NCBI GenBank assembly: GCA_018433585.1
Contig: JAHDQW010000008.1
Location: forward strand, 62,001 to 126,000
Reading direction: 5' to 3'
DNA length: 64,000 nucleotides
DNA from: Candidatus Praeruminimicrobium purgamenti
Lineage (GTDB): Bacteria > Elusimicrobiota > Endomicrobiia > Endomicrobiales > Endomicrobiaceae
Shown here: positions 49,400 to 57,717 of the stretch, piece by piece
Layout: every line of letters begins with the position of its first letter
Position numbering within the stretch: the stretch's first letter is position 1
Made by a program: the position numbers and the translations under genes
Notes under the pieces: model-generated
Database searches by the model: none
Told to the model about the DNA's origin: nothing
The model's input: only the letters and a program-made list of their open reading frames with translations

Positions 49400-50518
49400 T
49401 TACGATCTCATAGGCATAACTACACAAATGTAGTTATTGTCTTTTTCCGGTGTTAAAATTATCGGATTCTGAGATGTAGTATAAGCGAATACGGCGTTTT
49501 CATCATCCATATTCTGTAAAATATCTTTTATGTAATTCGGATTAAAATTAATATCAAATAATTCATTTGAATAGTCTATATCAACTTCAGCTTCTCCGGA
49601 ACCGAGACCAACCGTATTTGCAGAAATAATCATTTTGTTTTTTTCAAAACTGAACTTAACCGAAGAAGATCTGTCGGCAGATAATCTGTCACCCGTCAAA
49701 AGAGCCATTTGTTTTACAGCTGACATAGTATTTGCGACATTCAGCTTAATTTTTGATATTGTTTTTTTAGGTATAACCTGTTCATAATTAGGGAAAACGC
49801 CTTCTATAAGTTTTGACTGAAAGCTGATGTCTCCTATTTCTACCGATATCAAATTATCGGTCAGACCTATTTTTACTTTTTCAACTTTTTCATCCGAAGC
49901 TATAAGCCTTAAAATATCGTTGACTGCTTTTGTAGGTATTATCGCTTTGTTTACAACTTTGTTTTCAATTCCTTCAACACAAATATAAGCAAGTCTTCTT
50001 CCGTCGGTAGAAACTGCTTTTACCGAACCTTCGTCGGCTATAAAATAAACTCCGTTCAAAACGTATCTCTGAGTATCTTTTGAAACCGCGAATATTGTTT
50101 TTTTAAACATTGAATTTAAAACTTCTCTTTTAAGAAAGAAAATATTTTCATTAGGAAAATCAGGCAAAGCCGGATATTCTTTTTTTTCTATTCCCATAAG
50201 AATAAATTTTGATTTCTGGGCTTTAATATTCACCTGGTTTGTTTCGTCGGCTTTTATCTCTATGTCTCCGTTAGGAAGTTCTTTTATAATATCCGCAAAT
50301 CTTTTCGCCGGGATTGTTATTCCGCCTTCTTTTTGTATCTCGCCTTTTATATAACATGTAACGCCTATTTCCAAATCAGTCGCGGAAAGTTTTATTCTTT
50401 GTCCGTCAGTTTCAAATAAAAAATTAGAAAGTACAGGAAGTGTTATTTTTGATGCTATCACTGGCTGTATGATTTGCATACCTCTCAACAATTCATCTTT
50501 TGCACATATTACTCTCAT
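49400..50518 (-). CDS. dnaN: DNA polymerase III beta subunit (sliding clamp)
   Basis: A 372-residue sliding clamp with three clamp domains, the expected length. Recognisable segments are the N-terminal M-R-V-I-C-A-K-D-E-L, L-x-A-T-D-L-E-I-G near 57, and T-D-G-R-R-L-A near 180. The C-terminal N-P-x-Y-I-K-D-I-L and V-V-M-P-M-R are also present. It forms a ring dimer that tethers polymerase III to DNA. A strong A-G-G-A-G-G site lies eight bases before the ATG. It is second gene after oriC, downstream of dnaA. Confidence 0.97.
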   Translation of the reverse strand: MRVICAKDELLRGMQIIQPVIASKITLPVLSNFLFETDGQRIKLSATDLEIGVTCYIKGEIQKEGGITIPAKRFADIIKELPNGDIEIKADETNQVNIKAQKSKFILMGIEKKEYPALPDFPNENIFFLKREVLNSMFKKTIFAVSKDTQRYVLNGVYFIADEGSVKAVSTDGRRLAYICVEGIENKVVNKAIIPTKAVNDILRLIASDEKVEKVKIGLTDNLISVEIGDISFQSKLIEGVFPNYEQVIPKKTISKIKLNVANTMSAVKQMALLTGDRLSADRSSSVKFSFEKNKMIISANTVGLGSGEAEVDIDYSNELFDINFNPNYIKDILQNMDDENAVFAYTTSQNPIILTPEKDNNYICVVMPMRS

Positions 50519-50741
50519 TTATTACTTCCTCCTTTTTCTATTTAAAACTAATAATAATAATAATAACCGTATGTATAACTTTAATAATTTTTTAAAAAGT
50601 AAAAAAGTTATACGTATCAAGTGTTTTTTCGTTTATATTAATGCTAATAAGTATGTTGATAACCTGTTTGAGTTATCAGACTTATTAAACATTTTTTATT
50701 TTATACATAAAAACTTAAATCAAATAACAAATTACCAACAA
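50519..50741 (-). promoter_or_regulatory. Intergenic region between dnaA and dnaN with two inverted repeats
   Basis: This 223-base, very AT-rich gap holds two hairpins. One pairs 50569-50583 with 50604-50617 (TATAACTTT/AAAGTTATA core). The other is TGATAAC (50657-50663) with GTTATCA (50672-50678). Six TAA repeats (50549-50566) lie just before the dnaN ribosome binding site. A dnaN promoter or transcript-processing site is likely, but I could not pick a clear promoter. Confidence 0.4.
50549..50566. repeat. TAA trinucleotide repeat, six copies
   Basis: Six perfect TAA units lie between the dnaN leader hairpin and the dnaN ribosome binding site. Copy number may vary between strains. Confidence 0.7.
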
Positions 50742-52103
50742 TTAAATATCGTCCGTTTTTATCAACTTTACAATCTTGTTTACAAGCGCCGCAAAATAAG
50801 GATCAGATTCAAGTTTTTCTTTAATTTTATTGCAAGCGTGCATTACCGTAGTATGATCTCTGCCGCCGAAAGAGTCTCCTATTTCAGTGGTTGAAATATC
50901 CGTCATTGTACGCGCAAGATACATCGCTATTTGTCTTGGCAAAGCAAATTGTGCGGTTCTTTTTTTTGCTTTTAAATCTTTAATTGTAAGATTATGCTGT
51001 TCTGCGACAATCTGTTGTATTTTTTCTATTGTTATCTGAATATCTTCTTCAGGAACAACAACGTCTTTTAAAACCGTTTTAACGGCATCTAAAGTAAACG
51101 GAGTATTTGTAAATTTAATAAAAGAAGTGATTCGCAGCAAATTACCTTCAAGTTCTCTGATATTGGATTTAATTTGTTTCGCTATAAAAATAATAACGTC
51201 GTCGGGAACAAAAAAATCTTCTTCTTCGGCTTTTTTTCTGAGAATGGCTATTCTTGTTTCAAGATCAGGCTGCTGTATGTCTACGGTATTACCCCATTTA
51301 AATCTGGAAATAAGTCTTTCTTCTATTTGGTCGAGTTTGTTTTGAGGTCTGTCGGAAGCAATGACAATTTGCTTTCCGCCGTCTTTTAAAGTGTTAAAAA
51401 TATTAAAAAATTCTTCCTGAGAACTGTCTTTTCCCATAAGGAACTGAATATCGTCGATAAATAAGCAGTCAAGATTTCTGTATTTGTTTTTAAAAGCCGA
51501 AATTTTATCCGAAGAACCGGATTTTATATTTTCTATAAATTCCGATACGAATTTTTCGCATGTTACATAAAGTATTCTGAAATTAGGGAACTGCTGTTTT
51601 AAAGAATTCCCTATGGCGTGCAGCAAATGCGTTTTTCCGAGACCGACGCCTCCGTATATAAAAAGAGGATTAAACTGTTTTCCGGGATTTTTTGCGACGG
51701 CTTCTGCGCACCCGTGGGCAAATCTGTTGGAATTTCCTACAACAAATCTGTCGAAAGTAAGTTTAGGATTTATCTGGTCCTTAACAATTGACGGCATAGG
51801 GCTGTCGGTGTGAACCGGCGTATTTTCAACAGTTTTAATAATGGGGGAAATATCTTTCTGCACTTTGTATTCAAGCTTGACCTGAGCGGAACATAAACCC
51901 GATAAAATTTGTTCGATGTTATATTGCTGGTTTTTTTCTATCCATTGTGAAAAAAAGATATTAGGTACGGACAATGTCAGCACATTTTCAGCAAGAGAAA
52001 GAGGTTTTAGCGGTTTAATCCATAAATTTACCGAATCATTGCCGATGGATAAAGTTAAGTTATCCACAACTTTTTCCCATATATCTATAGCTGTCTTATC
52101 CAT
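50742..52103 (-). CDS. dnaA: Chromosomal replication initiator protein DnaA
   Basis: A 453-residue initiator with all four domains. These are an N-terminal interaction domain (about 1-85), a short linker, and an AAA+ domain with Walker A G-G-V-G-L-G-K-T-H near 152 and Walker B F-I-D-D-I-Q-F. Domain IV carries the D-H-T-T-V-M-H-A helix near 425, which binds DnaA boxes. It starts the dnaA-dnaN-dciA-gyrB-gyrA gene order. A cluster of DnaA boxes overlaps its 5' end, so the protein may repress its own gene. A good promoter is found at 52201-52229. Confidence 0.98.
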   Translation of the reverse strand: MDKTAIDIWEKVVDNLTLSIGNDSVNLWIKPLKPLSLAENVLTLSVPNIFFSQWIEKNQQYNIEQILSGLCSAQVKLEYKVQKDISPIIKTVENTPVHTDSPMPSIVKDQINPKLTFDRFVVGNSNRFAHGCAEAVAKNPGKQFNPLFIYGGVGLGKTHLLHAIGNSLKQQFPNFRILYVTCEKFVSEFIENIKSGSSDKISAFKNKYRNLDCLFIDDIQFLMGKDSSQEEFFNIFNTLKDGGKQIVIASDRPQNKLDQIEERLISRFKWGNTVDIQQPDLETRIAILRKKAEEEDFFVPDDVIIFIAKQIKSNIRELEGNLLRITSFIKFTNTPFTLDAVKTVLKDVVVPEEDIQITIEKIQQIVAEQHNLTIKDLKAKKRTAQFALPRQIAMYLARTMTDISTTEIGDSFGGRDHTTVMHACNKIKEKLESDPYFAALVNKIVKLIKTDDI

Positions 52104-52200
52104 CTTATCCCCAAGTTATCCACAAGTGTGGATAAGTAAAAAATCATTAAATTCCGAAAGTTTTCAAAATATTAAAAAATATTAATGTTGTCGTCAATAA
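52060..52200. other. oriC: Probable chromosomal replication origin (oriC)
   Basis: Four strong and one weaker DnaA boxes cluster here: TTATCCACA at 52060-52068 (inside dnaA), TTATCCATC at 52096-52104, TTATCCCCA at 52105-52113, TTATCCACA at 52116-52124, and the inverted TGTGGATAA at 52127-52135. An almost pure A/T stretch (52137-52190) next to them is a candidate unwinding element. Position beside dnaA fits. GC-skew inversion could not be computed. Confidence 0.8.
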
Positions 52201-52229
52201 AGTATATAAAATTGACATATAATAGTCAA
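52201..52229 (-). promoter_or_regulatory. Sigma70-type promoter of dnaA
   Basis: On the minus strand TTGACT (52224-52229) and TATACT (52201-52206) are exactly 17 bases apart. The predicted start is near 52194, so the leader of about 90 bases runs through the AT-rich element and DnaA boxes. A small palindrome (TTAAAC/GTTTAA, 52232-52246) lies just upstream of the -35. Confidence 0.7.
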
Positions 52230-52280
52230 GCTTAAACTTAGTTTAAAATTACGTATTTTTTGCCGGAAAAATTGCCGGAT

Positions 52281-53462
52281 TTAAATCTCCTGCAATTGTT
52301 TTAAAAAAGCGTCTTTTTCGCTTAAAAACTTTTCTCTGTCTTGACCGGATAAAGTGATTGAAGGCGGCGTTTTCATTTTAAGAAAGTTAGTAAAACCGCC
52401 GGGCGTTTTCATTCTGAAATCTAAATGAGGACCTGTAGAAAGACCTGTAGAGCCGACATAAGCTATAACCTGTCCTTGTTTTACTCTTGCGCCTTTTTTT
52501 ACGCCTTTGCCGTATTTTGACAAATGTCCGTAATAACTTTCATATCCGTTGGAATGTTTGATAATTATTAAATTGCCGAATCCTCCGCTGTATTGCGCTT
52601 TTTTAACTATACCGTCGCCTATGGCTGATACCGGCGTGCCTAAAGGAGCCGCGTAATCAATTCCTTCATGTGCTCTGTAATATCTTAAAATAGGATGGAA
52701 TCGTTTCTTCGTAAAGAAAGAGGAAATTCTTGTAAACTGTAAAGGGGCTTTTAAAAACGCTCTTTTGCCCGACTTGCCGTTTTCGTCAAAATATCCGTCA
52801 ATGCTTTTGCCGTTTGAAAACCTGACCGCCGTAAAGGATGAAGAATGTGTTATATACTGTCCTGCGAGAATTTTTGAGTTAATGACGGTATTCTTTTTAT
52901 CAAGCATTTCCGTTTCGTATATTAATTTGAAGACGTCTCCTTTTCTCGGGTCGGTTAAAAAGTCTATCTGCCATGCGAACATATCCGCATAGGCAAGAAT
53001 TACTTCCGGTCTTATGTTTACCGCTGTCATAGATTCCCATAATGAGTTTTCAAGAGTTCCGGAAACGGTATAAACTTTTTTTGTAGTGTTAAATTCCAAT
53101 TTTTGTCCGGATATAATGTTATCGGTTGATTTTGTTATTGAATAAAAATATTTTCCGGAAGGGAAATATTTAAAATCTGTCCACGTGTCAGACTGCGTTG
53201 AATAAGTGATTTCATAAAAATCATTCGGCTTGCATTTATTTATATTCATTATTTTGCCGAGTTCCTGCATTATTGCAAACGCTTCCTGTGAAGGGAGTTT
53301 TGTTTTTTCGAAAGTTTTTGCCAAAATGTCGCCGCTTTGCAGCACTACGGTGTCTATTTGAGGCGCGTCGCTGAGGTCTATAGTGAGTTCTTCGTTGCTG
53401 CATCCGGCTGAAAATAAAGAATATATTATAAGAATAAAAGTAAAGAAAAGAAGTTTTCGCAT
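52281..53462 (-). CDS. M23-family metallopeptidase, probable lipoprotein
   Basis: A 393-residue exported protein. The signal peptide ends F-S-A-G-C near 21, a plausible lipobox, although Ser at -3 is not the commonest residue. A middle region (about 30-260) precedes an M23/LytM domain (about 265-370) with H-E-G-I-D-Y, the first zinc histidine and aspartate, and G-S-T-G-L-S-T-G-P-H-L-D-F. Classical M23 enzymes have H-x-H at the last site; here it is H-L-D, so activity is uncertain. M23 proteins cleave peptidoglycan cross-bridges or activate amidases. It lies right of oriC, transcribed toward it, and is the last gene of the minus-strand cluster. Confidence 0.85.
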   Translation of the reverse strand: MRKLLFFTFILIIYSLFSAGCSNEELTIDLSDAPQIDTVVLQSGDILAKTFEKTKLPSQEAFAIMQELGKIMNINKCKPNDFYEITYSTQSDTWTDFKYFPSGKYFYSITKSTDNIISGQKLEFNTTKKVYTVSGTLENSLWESMTAVNIRPEVILAYADMFAWQIDFLTDPRKGDVFKLIYETEMLDKKNTVINSKILAGQYITHSSSFTAVRFSNGKSIDGYFDENGKSGKRAFLKAPLQFTRISSFFTKKRFHPILRYYRAHEGIDYAAPLGTPVSAIGDGIVKKAQYSGGFGNLIIIKHSNGYESYYGHLSKYGKGVKKGARVKQGQVIAYVGSTGLSTGPHLDFRMKTPGGFTNFLKMKTPPSITLSGQDREKFLSEKDAFLKQLQEI

Positions 53463-53493
53463 TCTAATATCATAATATAAAATCTTATAAATT

Positions 53494-54582
53494 TCAAGAT
53501 TCTGCCTTCACAGTCCGGACAAATTTTTTGACATATTCTGTAAAGGATTTCAATGAATAATATTTGCTGACCGTATTAAAATTTTTCGTTGACAAACGCG
53601 ACCAGAGCCGCTTATTTTTATAAATTTTAATCAGCTGTTCGGTAAATTTTGGGCTGTTGATTTTTAATGACCGGCTCTGCATATTTTTAATTCCTTCAAA
53701 GCCGAAAGAAGTTGAAACGACCGGCGTTTTTGCCGCCATGGAATCAAGGACTTTTTTCTTTAAACCCGCTCCGTATCTTAAAGGGCATACAAAAACTTTA
53801 TATTTTGACAGTTCAGCGGAAATGTTTTTTATGTTTTCTTTGGTTATGACATCATCATACAAATTATTGAAGACTGAAGATCCGTTGCCGAGAACATGAA
53901 ATTTAACGGCAGGAAGCTCTTTTTGAATTTTCGGGAAAATATTTTCGGAAAAATATCTTACGGCGTCTATATTGGGATGATGTTTAAAAAAACCGAAATA
54001 ACAAATGTCTTTTCTTTGTTCAAAAGTTTTAAATTTTAAGTTTGCGGCATCTGTGCAGGTGGGGATAACGACAATGTTTTTATCCGGAAAATATTTGTGC
54101 AGTTCTTTTTCTTCTTCTTCGCTGATTGCTATAAGCAGATCGGCGTCTTTGTAAAAAAGCAGCTCTTTTGCTTTATATATTGAAGCGTGTGTAATAAGTT
54201 GTATCCGTGACTGAGCAGCAGTTTTTAAAAAGCCGATTTCATGAATATCAATTATCGAAAAAGGGGAAACTTCTATGAACCGGCGGATATCAAAAGTCAT
54301 GCTCCAGTATTTTTCAAAAAGGCATACGGAGATGTTAAAATTTTTGAGAGTCTTTTTAAAAAGAGAAACGGATTTAACCGGTTTTATTATCTGTGCTGTT
54401 TTGCCGTTAAATTTTTCGGCGTATTTTAAATCTGCCGTTTTATAATTGAGAGGCATAAAAAAAATATTAAAATATCCGCTCAGCTCTTTTGTCATTATCC
54501 AAACGCGGTAATCTCCGGCGTTTGTGTCACTGCGCGGAACGGTGGGAGAAATTATTAAAAGATTTTTTTTGCATGTTACCAT
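53494..54582 (-). CDS. Glycosyltransferase, GT1/GT4-like
   Basis: A 362-residue protein with the two-domain GT-B look. The N-terminal segment is L-L-I-I-S-P-T-V-P-R. A C-terminal half contains I-C-Y-F-G-F-F-K-H-H-P-N (near 195), H-V-L-G-N-G, and a V-C-P-L-R-Y-G-A-G-L-K-x-K-V-L-D-S-M segment followed by T-P-V-V-S-T, the donor-binding region of GT4-type enzymes. It would add sugar to a lipid or polysaccharide intermediate at the membrane. It overlaps the upstream SxtJ-like gene by seven bases and belongs to the carbamoyltransferase cluster. Donor and acceptor are unknown. Confidence 0.82.
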   Translation of the reverse strand: MVTCKKNLLIISPTVPRSDTNAGDYRVWIMTKELSGYFNIFFMPLNYKTADLKYAEKFNGKTAQIIKPVKSVSLFKKTLKNFNISVCLFEKYWSMTFDIRRFIEVSPFSIIDIHEIGFLKTAAQSRIQLITHASIYKAKELLFYKDADLLIAISEEEEKELHKYFPDKNIVVIPTCTDAANLKFKTFEQRKDICYFGFFKHHPNIDAVRYFSENIFPKIQKELPAVKFHVLGNGSSVFNNLYDDVITKENIKNISAELSKYKVFVCPLRYGAGLKKKVLDSMAAKTPVVSTSFGFEGIKNMQSRSLKINSPKFTEQLIKIYKNKRLWSRLSTKNFNTVSKYYSLKSFTEYVKKFVRTVKAES

Positions 54583-54941
54583 AGCGTTTCTAAATCTTTT
54601 TTTGTATATTTTTTATTCGTATCTTTGAAACAGGTATCGTCTCTTTTATTGAAAAAATCAGAAACATCTTTCTTGTTGAATAATCTGAAAATAAACGCAA
54701 TCGGCGTTAAACAGAAATAATAGGAGATTCCTATAAGTATTTTAGTGTTAATTTTGCCTAAAATGTGAGCGAAAGACATCCATGATTTTGCAATAAAAAC
54801 AGATGGTTTGCCGCCTACAAGCGCCAAAAGCAGCAACAGCATGCAGCCGATTGCAAGCACTTTAATTTTAAATATAAAAAACGCGGCTAAAAATGCCAGA
54901 GACAATACGACCATTACTTTCAGTTCCTGTTCTTTATTCAT
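54576..54941 (-). CDS. SxtJ-like membrane protein
   Basis: A 121-residue membrane protein with three hydrophobic helices (about 9-24, 26-45 and 66-85). K-S-W-M-S-F-A-H-I-L-G-K-I-N lies between the second and third, followed by P-I-A-F-I-F-R-L-F and a charged C-terminus ending L-W. This matches the pattern of the SxtJ family, small membrane proteins regularly encoded next to NodU/SxtI-type carbamoyltransferases in glycan and natural-product clusters. Their function is not established. It sits 15 bases after the carbamoyltransferase and overlaps the glycosyltransferase start, so all three are likely co-translated. Confidence 0.75.
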   Translation of the reverse strand: MNKEQELKVMVVLSLAFLAAFFIFKIKVLAIGCMLLLLLALVGGKPSVFIAKSWMSFAHILGKINTKILIGISYYFCLTPIAFIFRLFNKKDVSDFFNKRDDTCFKDTNKKYTKKDLETLW

Positions 54942-54956
54942 ATATAGTCCTTTGTT

Positions 54957-56822
54957 TCAATCAAGAATAAAATCTTGTTTGGCGGTTTCTTTTAATATTG
55001 TGCTGCCGTTCTGTTTTTCTTTTTCAAAGAAAAAATTGCCGATAATAAGGCAGTCCATCTCCGTATTCATAAAACATCTGTACGCGTCTTCGGGAGAAGA
55101 CACAATAGGTTCTCCTCTTACGTTAAAGCTGGTATTAATAAGTACCGGACAGCCTGTAATACGGCTGAATTTTTTAATTAATCCGTAAAACCGCGGATTT
55201 GTTTTTCCTGAGACGGTCTGTACTCTTGCCGAAAAATCTATATGCGTTACGGCCGGAATAGCCGAACGTTTAAAATATAATTTGTCTTTAACCGCAAAAT
55301 TGTTATAGCCGTCGGGCAGATTGTAACAAATGTCTTTTTTTACGTCTGCCGTCAAAAGCATGTACGGAGATTCGGTTGCGATGTCAAAATAATTCCGGGC
55401 GTCTTCATCGGTAACTGACGGGGCAAACGGCCTGAAACTTTCTCTGTGTTTTATTTTCAGATTCATTTTCATCTGCATTTGCTCGTTTCTGGGATCTGCA
55501 ATAATCGATCTGTTTCCGAGAGCTCTCGGTCCGAATTCAGCTTTCCCCTGAAACCAGCCTATAACTTTACCGTCTGCGGCGGCTTGTGCTGTTTTTTCCA
55601 GCAGCATTTCTTCGTCGTCTATATATTCTGCGCAGGCTTTAAATGTTTTAATCATTTTATTGATTTCGCATTTGCAAAAATCCGGGCCAAGATACGAACC
55701 TTTCATAATGTCCGTTTGCCCGCCGGCAGTTCTTTCGGAACCGAAATAAATATATTCCGCTGCAAGAGCTGCTCCTAATGCTCCGCCGGCATCTCCCGAT
55801 GCGGGTTGAATCCAGATGTTTTTAAATATTCCGGTCTGCATAATTTTTGAATTTGCCACACAATTTAACGCTACGCCGCCGGCTAAACATAAATTTTCAG
55901 ATTTTGTCAGATTCTTTGCGGTTTGGGCCATTTTTATTACGCTTTCTTCGGTAATCTGCTGGCATGCAAGCGCAAAATCGCAGTGCTGCTGCGTTAAGTC
56001 CTGTTCCGGCTCTCTTTTTTTTATGCCGAACAATTTTTGCCACTTGTCATTTTTAGTCATTTTCATGCCGGTAGAATAATCAAAAAAATCCTGGTTAAGA
56101 CAGCATGACCCGTCGTTTTTTATATCAATAATATGCTCTTTCAATTTTTGTTTATACTGTTCCGTCTGCTCCGATCCGGAGTTTCCGTAAGGGGCGAGGC
56201 CCATCACTTTGTATTCTCCCGAATTGACTCTGAAGCCGAGATAATACGTTACTGCGGAATAAAATAATCCGAGAGAATGGGGAAAAGAAAGTTCTTTAAG
56301 CGAAGTAATTTCTTTCCCTTCGCCGAAAGCTATCGATGCCGTTGCCCATTCTCCTACGCCGTCAACTGTAAGGATTGCCGAAGAAGCAAAAGGGCTTGCA
56401 TAAAAAGCGCTTGCCGCATGAGATAAATGATGAGACGGAAAAAGCAATTTGAATTTAGAGAAATCGTATTGTTCTATAGAAGTAAGTTCTTCTTCAATAA
56501 TTTTTTTCAGGAACATTTTTTCTTTTGTCCAGACGGGAACGGCTTCTACAAAAGATTTAAATCCTTTCGGCGCATACATATAATATGTCATCATCAGTCT
56601 TTCAAATTTTAGCCACGGTTTATCATAAAATGCCACGGCGTCAAGATCGTCGATGTTAAGCCCCGACTGCTTTAAGCAGAATTTTACGGCGTTTACAGGA
56701 AAGGAAGGGTCATGTTTTTTTCTTGTAAATCTTTCTTCCTGTGCGGCGGCGGAAATTTTTCCGTCAATTGTTACGGCTGCCGCGGAATCGTGATAAAAAG
56801 CTGATATTCCTAAAATTTTCAT
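54957..56822 (-). CDS. NodU/TobZ-family carbamoyltransferase
   Basis: A 621-residue enzyme of usual length for the family. The N-terminal ASKHA-like domain begins L-G-I-S-A-F-Y-H-D-S-A-A-A, with A-Q-E-E-R-F-T-R-K-K-H near 30 and the H-H-L-S-H-A-A-S-A-F-Y segment near 130 that holds catalytic histidines. The C-terminal domain (about 400-610) has E-F-G-P-R-A-L-G-N-R-S-I and N-T-S-F-N-V-R-G-E-P-I. The family transfers a carbamoyl group from carbamoyl phosphate via carbamoyl-adenylate to hydroxyls on sugars, antibiotics or toxins. Neighbouring SxtJ-like and glycosyltransferase genes point to a glycan or glycolipid acceptor. Confidence 0.93.
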   Translation of the reverse strand: MKILGISAFYHDSAAAVTIDGKISAAAQEERFTRKKHDPSFPVNAVKFCLKQSGLNIDDLDAVAFYDKPWLKFERLMMTYYMYAPKGFKSFVEAVPVWTKEKMFLKKIIEEELTSIEQYDFSKFKLLFPSHHLSHAASAFYASPFASSAILTVDGVGEWATASIAFGEGKEITSLKELSFPHSLGLFYSAVTYYLGFRVNSGEYKVMGLAPYGNSGSEQTEQYKQKLKEHIIDIKNDGSCCLNQDFFDYSTGMKMTKNDKWQKLFGIKKREPEQDLTQQHCDFALACQQITEESVIKMAQTAKNLTKSENLCLAGGVALNCVANSKIMQTGIFKNIWIQPASGDAGGALGAALAAEYIYFGSERTAGGQTDIMKGSYLGPDFCKCEINKMIKTFKACAEYIDDEEMLLEKTAQAAADGKVIGWFQGKAEFGPRALGNRSIIADPRNEQMQMKMNLKIKHRESFRPFAPSVTDEDARNYFDIATESPYMLLTADVKKDICYNLPDGYNNFAVKDKLYFKRSAIPAVTHIDFSARVQTVSGKTNPRFYGLIKKFSRITGCPVLINTSFNVRGEPIVSSPEDAYRCFMNTEMDCLIIGNFFFEKEKQNGSTILKETAKQDFILD

Positions 56823-56843
56823 AATATTCTCTTTTAACTGTAA

Positions 56844-57716
56844 TTATACTTTATTAAGCCGGATTTTTTTATCTTTTAAATGCTGCAGAGCCGGCAGATC
56901 ATTAATAACTATTCTGTCAGTGTTTTTATTGCTTAAAGCTTTCGATAACATTTCCGGCGAAGCTTTATAAAAAATCGCGTTGCCTTTTATTATATAAGTA
57001 TATTTTAATTTATCTTTTCCTATTTCAAGCGTCCGGTTTCGGCAGATAAAATTGCATTTGTTTGCGTATGACAAATTTATTGCTCCGCAGTACCTGGTTG
57101 TAGAAATGTTAACAAACGGATAATAGACGCTTTGTTTAATTTTTTTATTTATATTCAGTTTACTGCCCCAAGGCAGCAAATCAAGCTCGAAGCGGTTTAT
57201 GTTGTTTGAAATCATAAAATCTGTTACATGCGCGATATCCAAAAAACTTTTTTGGAAATATGTTTTAAGAGACAACGGCACTTTTTTTGTTTCAACCATA
57301 AGCTTTTTACGGGTTCCTGTTATTATTTTCATTTTATTCTGTTTGTTTAGGATAATATCTTCCGCAACGGGATCTTTTCTTTGTTTTGCAAGCAGCCTTC
57401 CCAGAACAGGCGATAAGTTTTTGTAAGCGGCAATCATTAAAAAAGTTCCCCAATCGTTAAAAACAACTTCAATTTTTGTTTCCAGCCCGTTTAAATATTC
57501 TAAAACACGGTCAACTGCCTTAATTTTTTCATTTGTTATATATGGCAGCACGAATGTAAATTTTATTTTGCGCGCCGTTGCCAGCTCGTATGCTGTCTGC
57601 ACGGTTTTTGTATCGGGAATTCTATTTTGGCAAAATTCATCGCCGAAATATAAAATGTCCGCGTTGCGGCATTTTTTTGCGGTATTAAGATTGTCGGTTA
57701 TAAAAGCTATTTCCAT
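56844..57716 (-). CDS. UbiV-like U32 family iron-sulfur protein
   Basis: A 290-residue U32-family protein. It resembles UbiV in length and layout: an N-terminal strand A-D-I-L-Y-F-G-D-E-F-C29 (compare Y-L-G-E-x-V-C in UbiV), V-F-N-D-W-G near 85, and a cysteine set C210, C221, C225 with C-x3-C spacing. Four such cysteines bind the [4Fe-4S] cluster in known UbiV. UbiU and UbiV act as a pair in oxygen-independent hydroxylation of ubiquinone precursors; related U32 proteins hydroxylate rRNA and tRNA. It starts one base after the UbiU-like gene ends. The true substrate is unknown; the family also contains members annotated as collagenase-like peptidases. Confidence 0.75.
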   Translation of the reverse strand: MEIAFITDNLNTAKKCRNADILYFGDEFCQNRIPDTKTVQTAYELATARKIKFTFVLPYITNEKIKAVDRVLEYLNGLETKIEVVFNDWGTFLMIAAYKNLSPVLGRLLAKQRKDPVAEDIILNKQNKMKIITGTRKKLMVETKKVPLSLKTYFQKSFLDIAHVTDFMISNNINRFELDLLPWGSKLNINKKIKQSVYYPFVNISTTRYCGAINLSYANKCNFICRNRTLEIGKDKLKYTYIIKGNAIFYKASPEMLSKALSNKNTDRIVINDLPALQHLKDKKIRLNKV

Positions 57717-57717
57717 T

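Noticed and set aside
50549-50566. TAA repeats as the start of a CRISPR-like array
   Set aside because: A simple trinucleotide tract without spacers; no direct repeats of suitable length occur anywhere in the window.
53481-53496. AATCTT/AAGATT hairpin between the glycosyltransferase and M23 genes
   Set aside because: Six A/T-rich pairs overlapping the stop codon, without a T-run; likely chance in AT-rich DNA.
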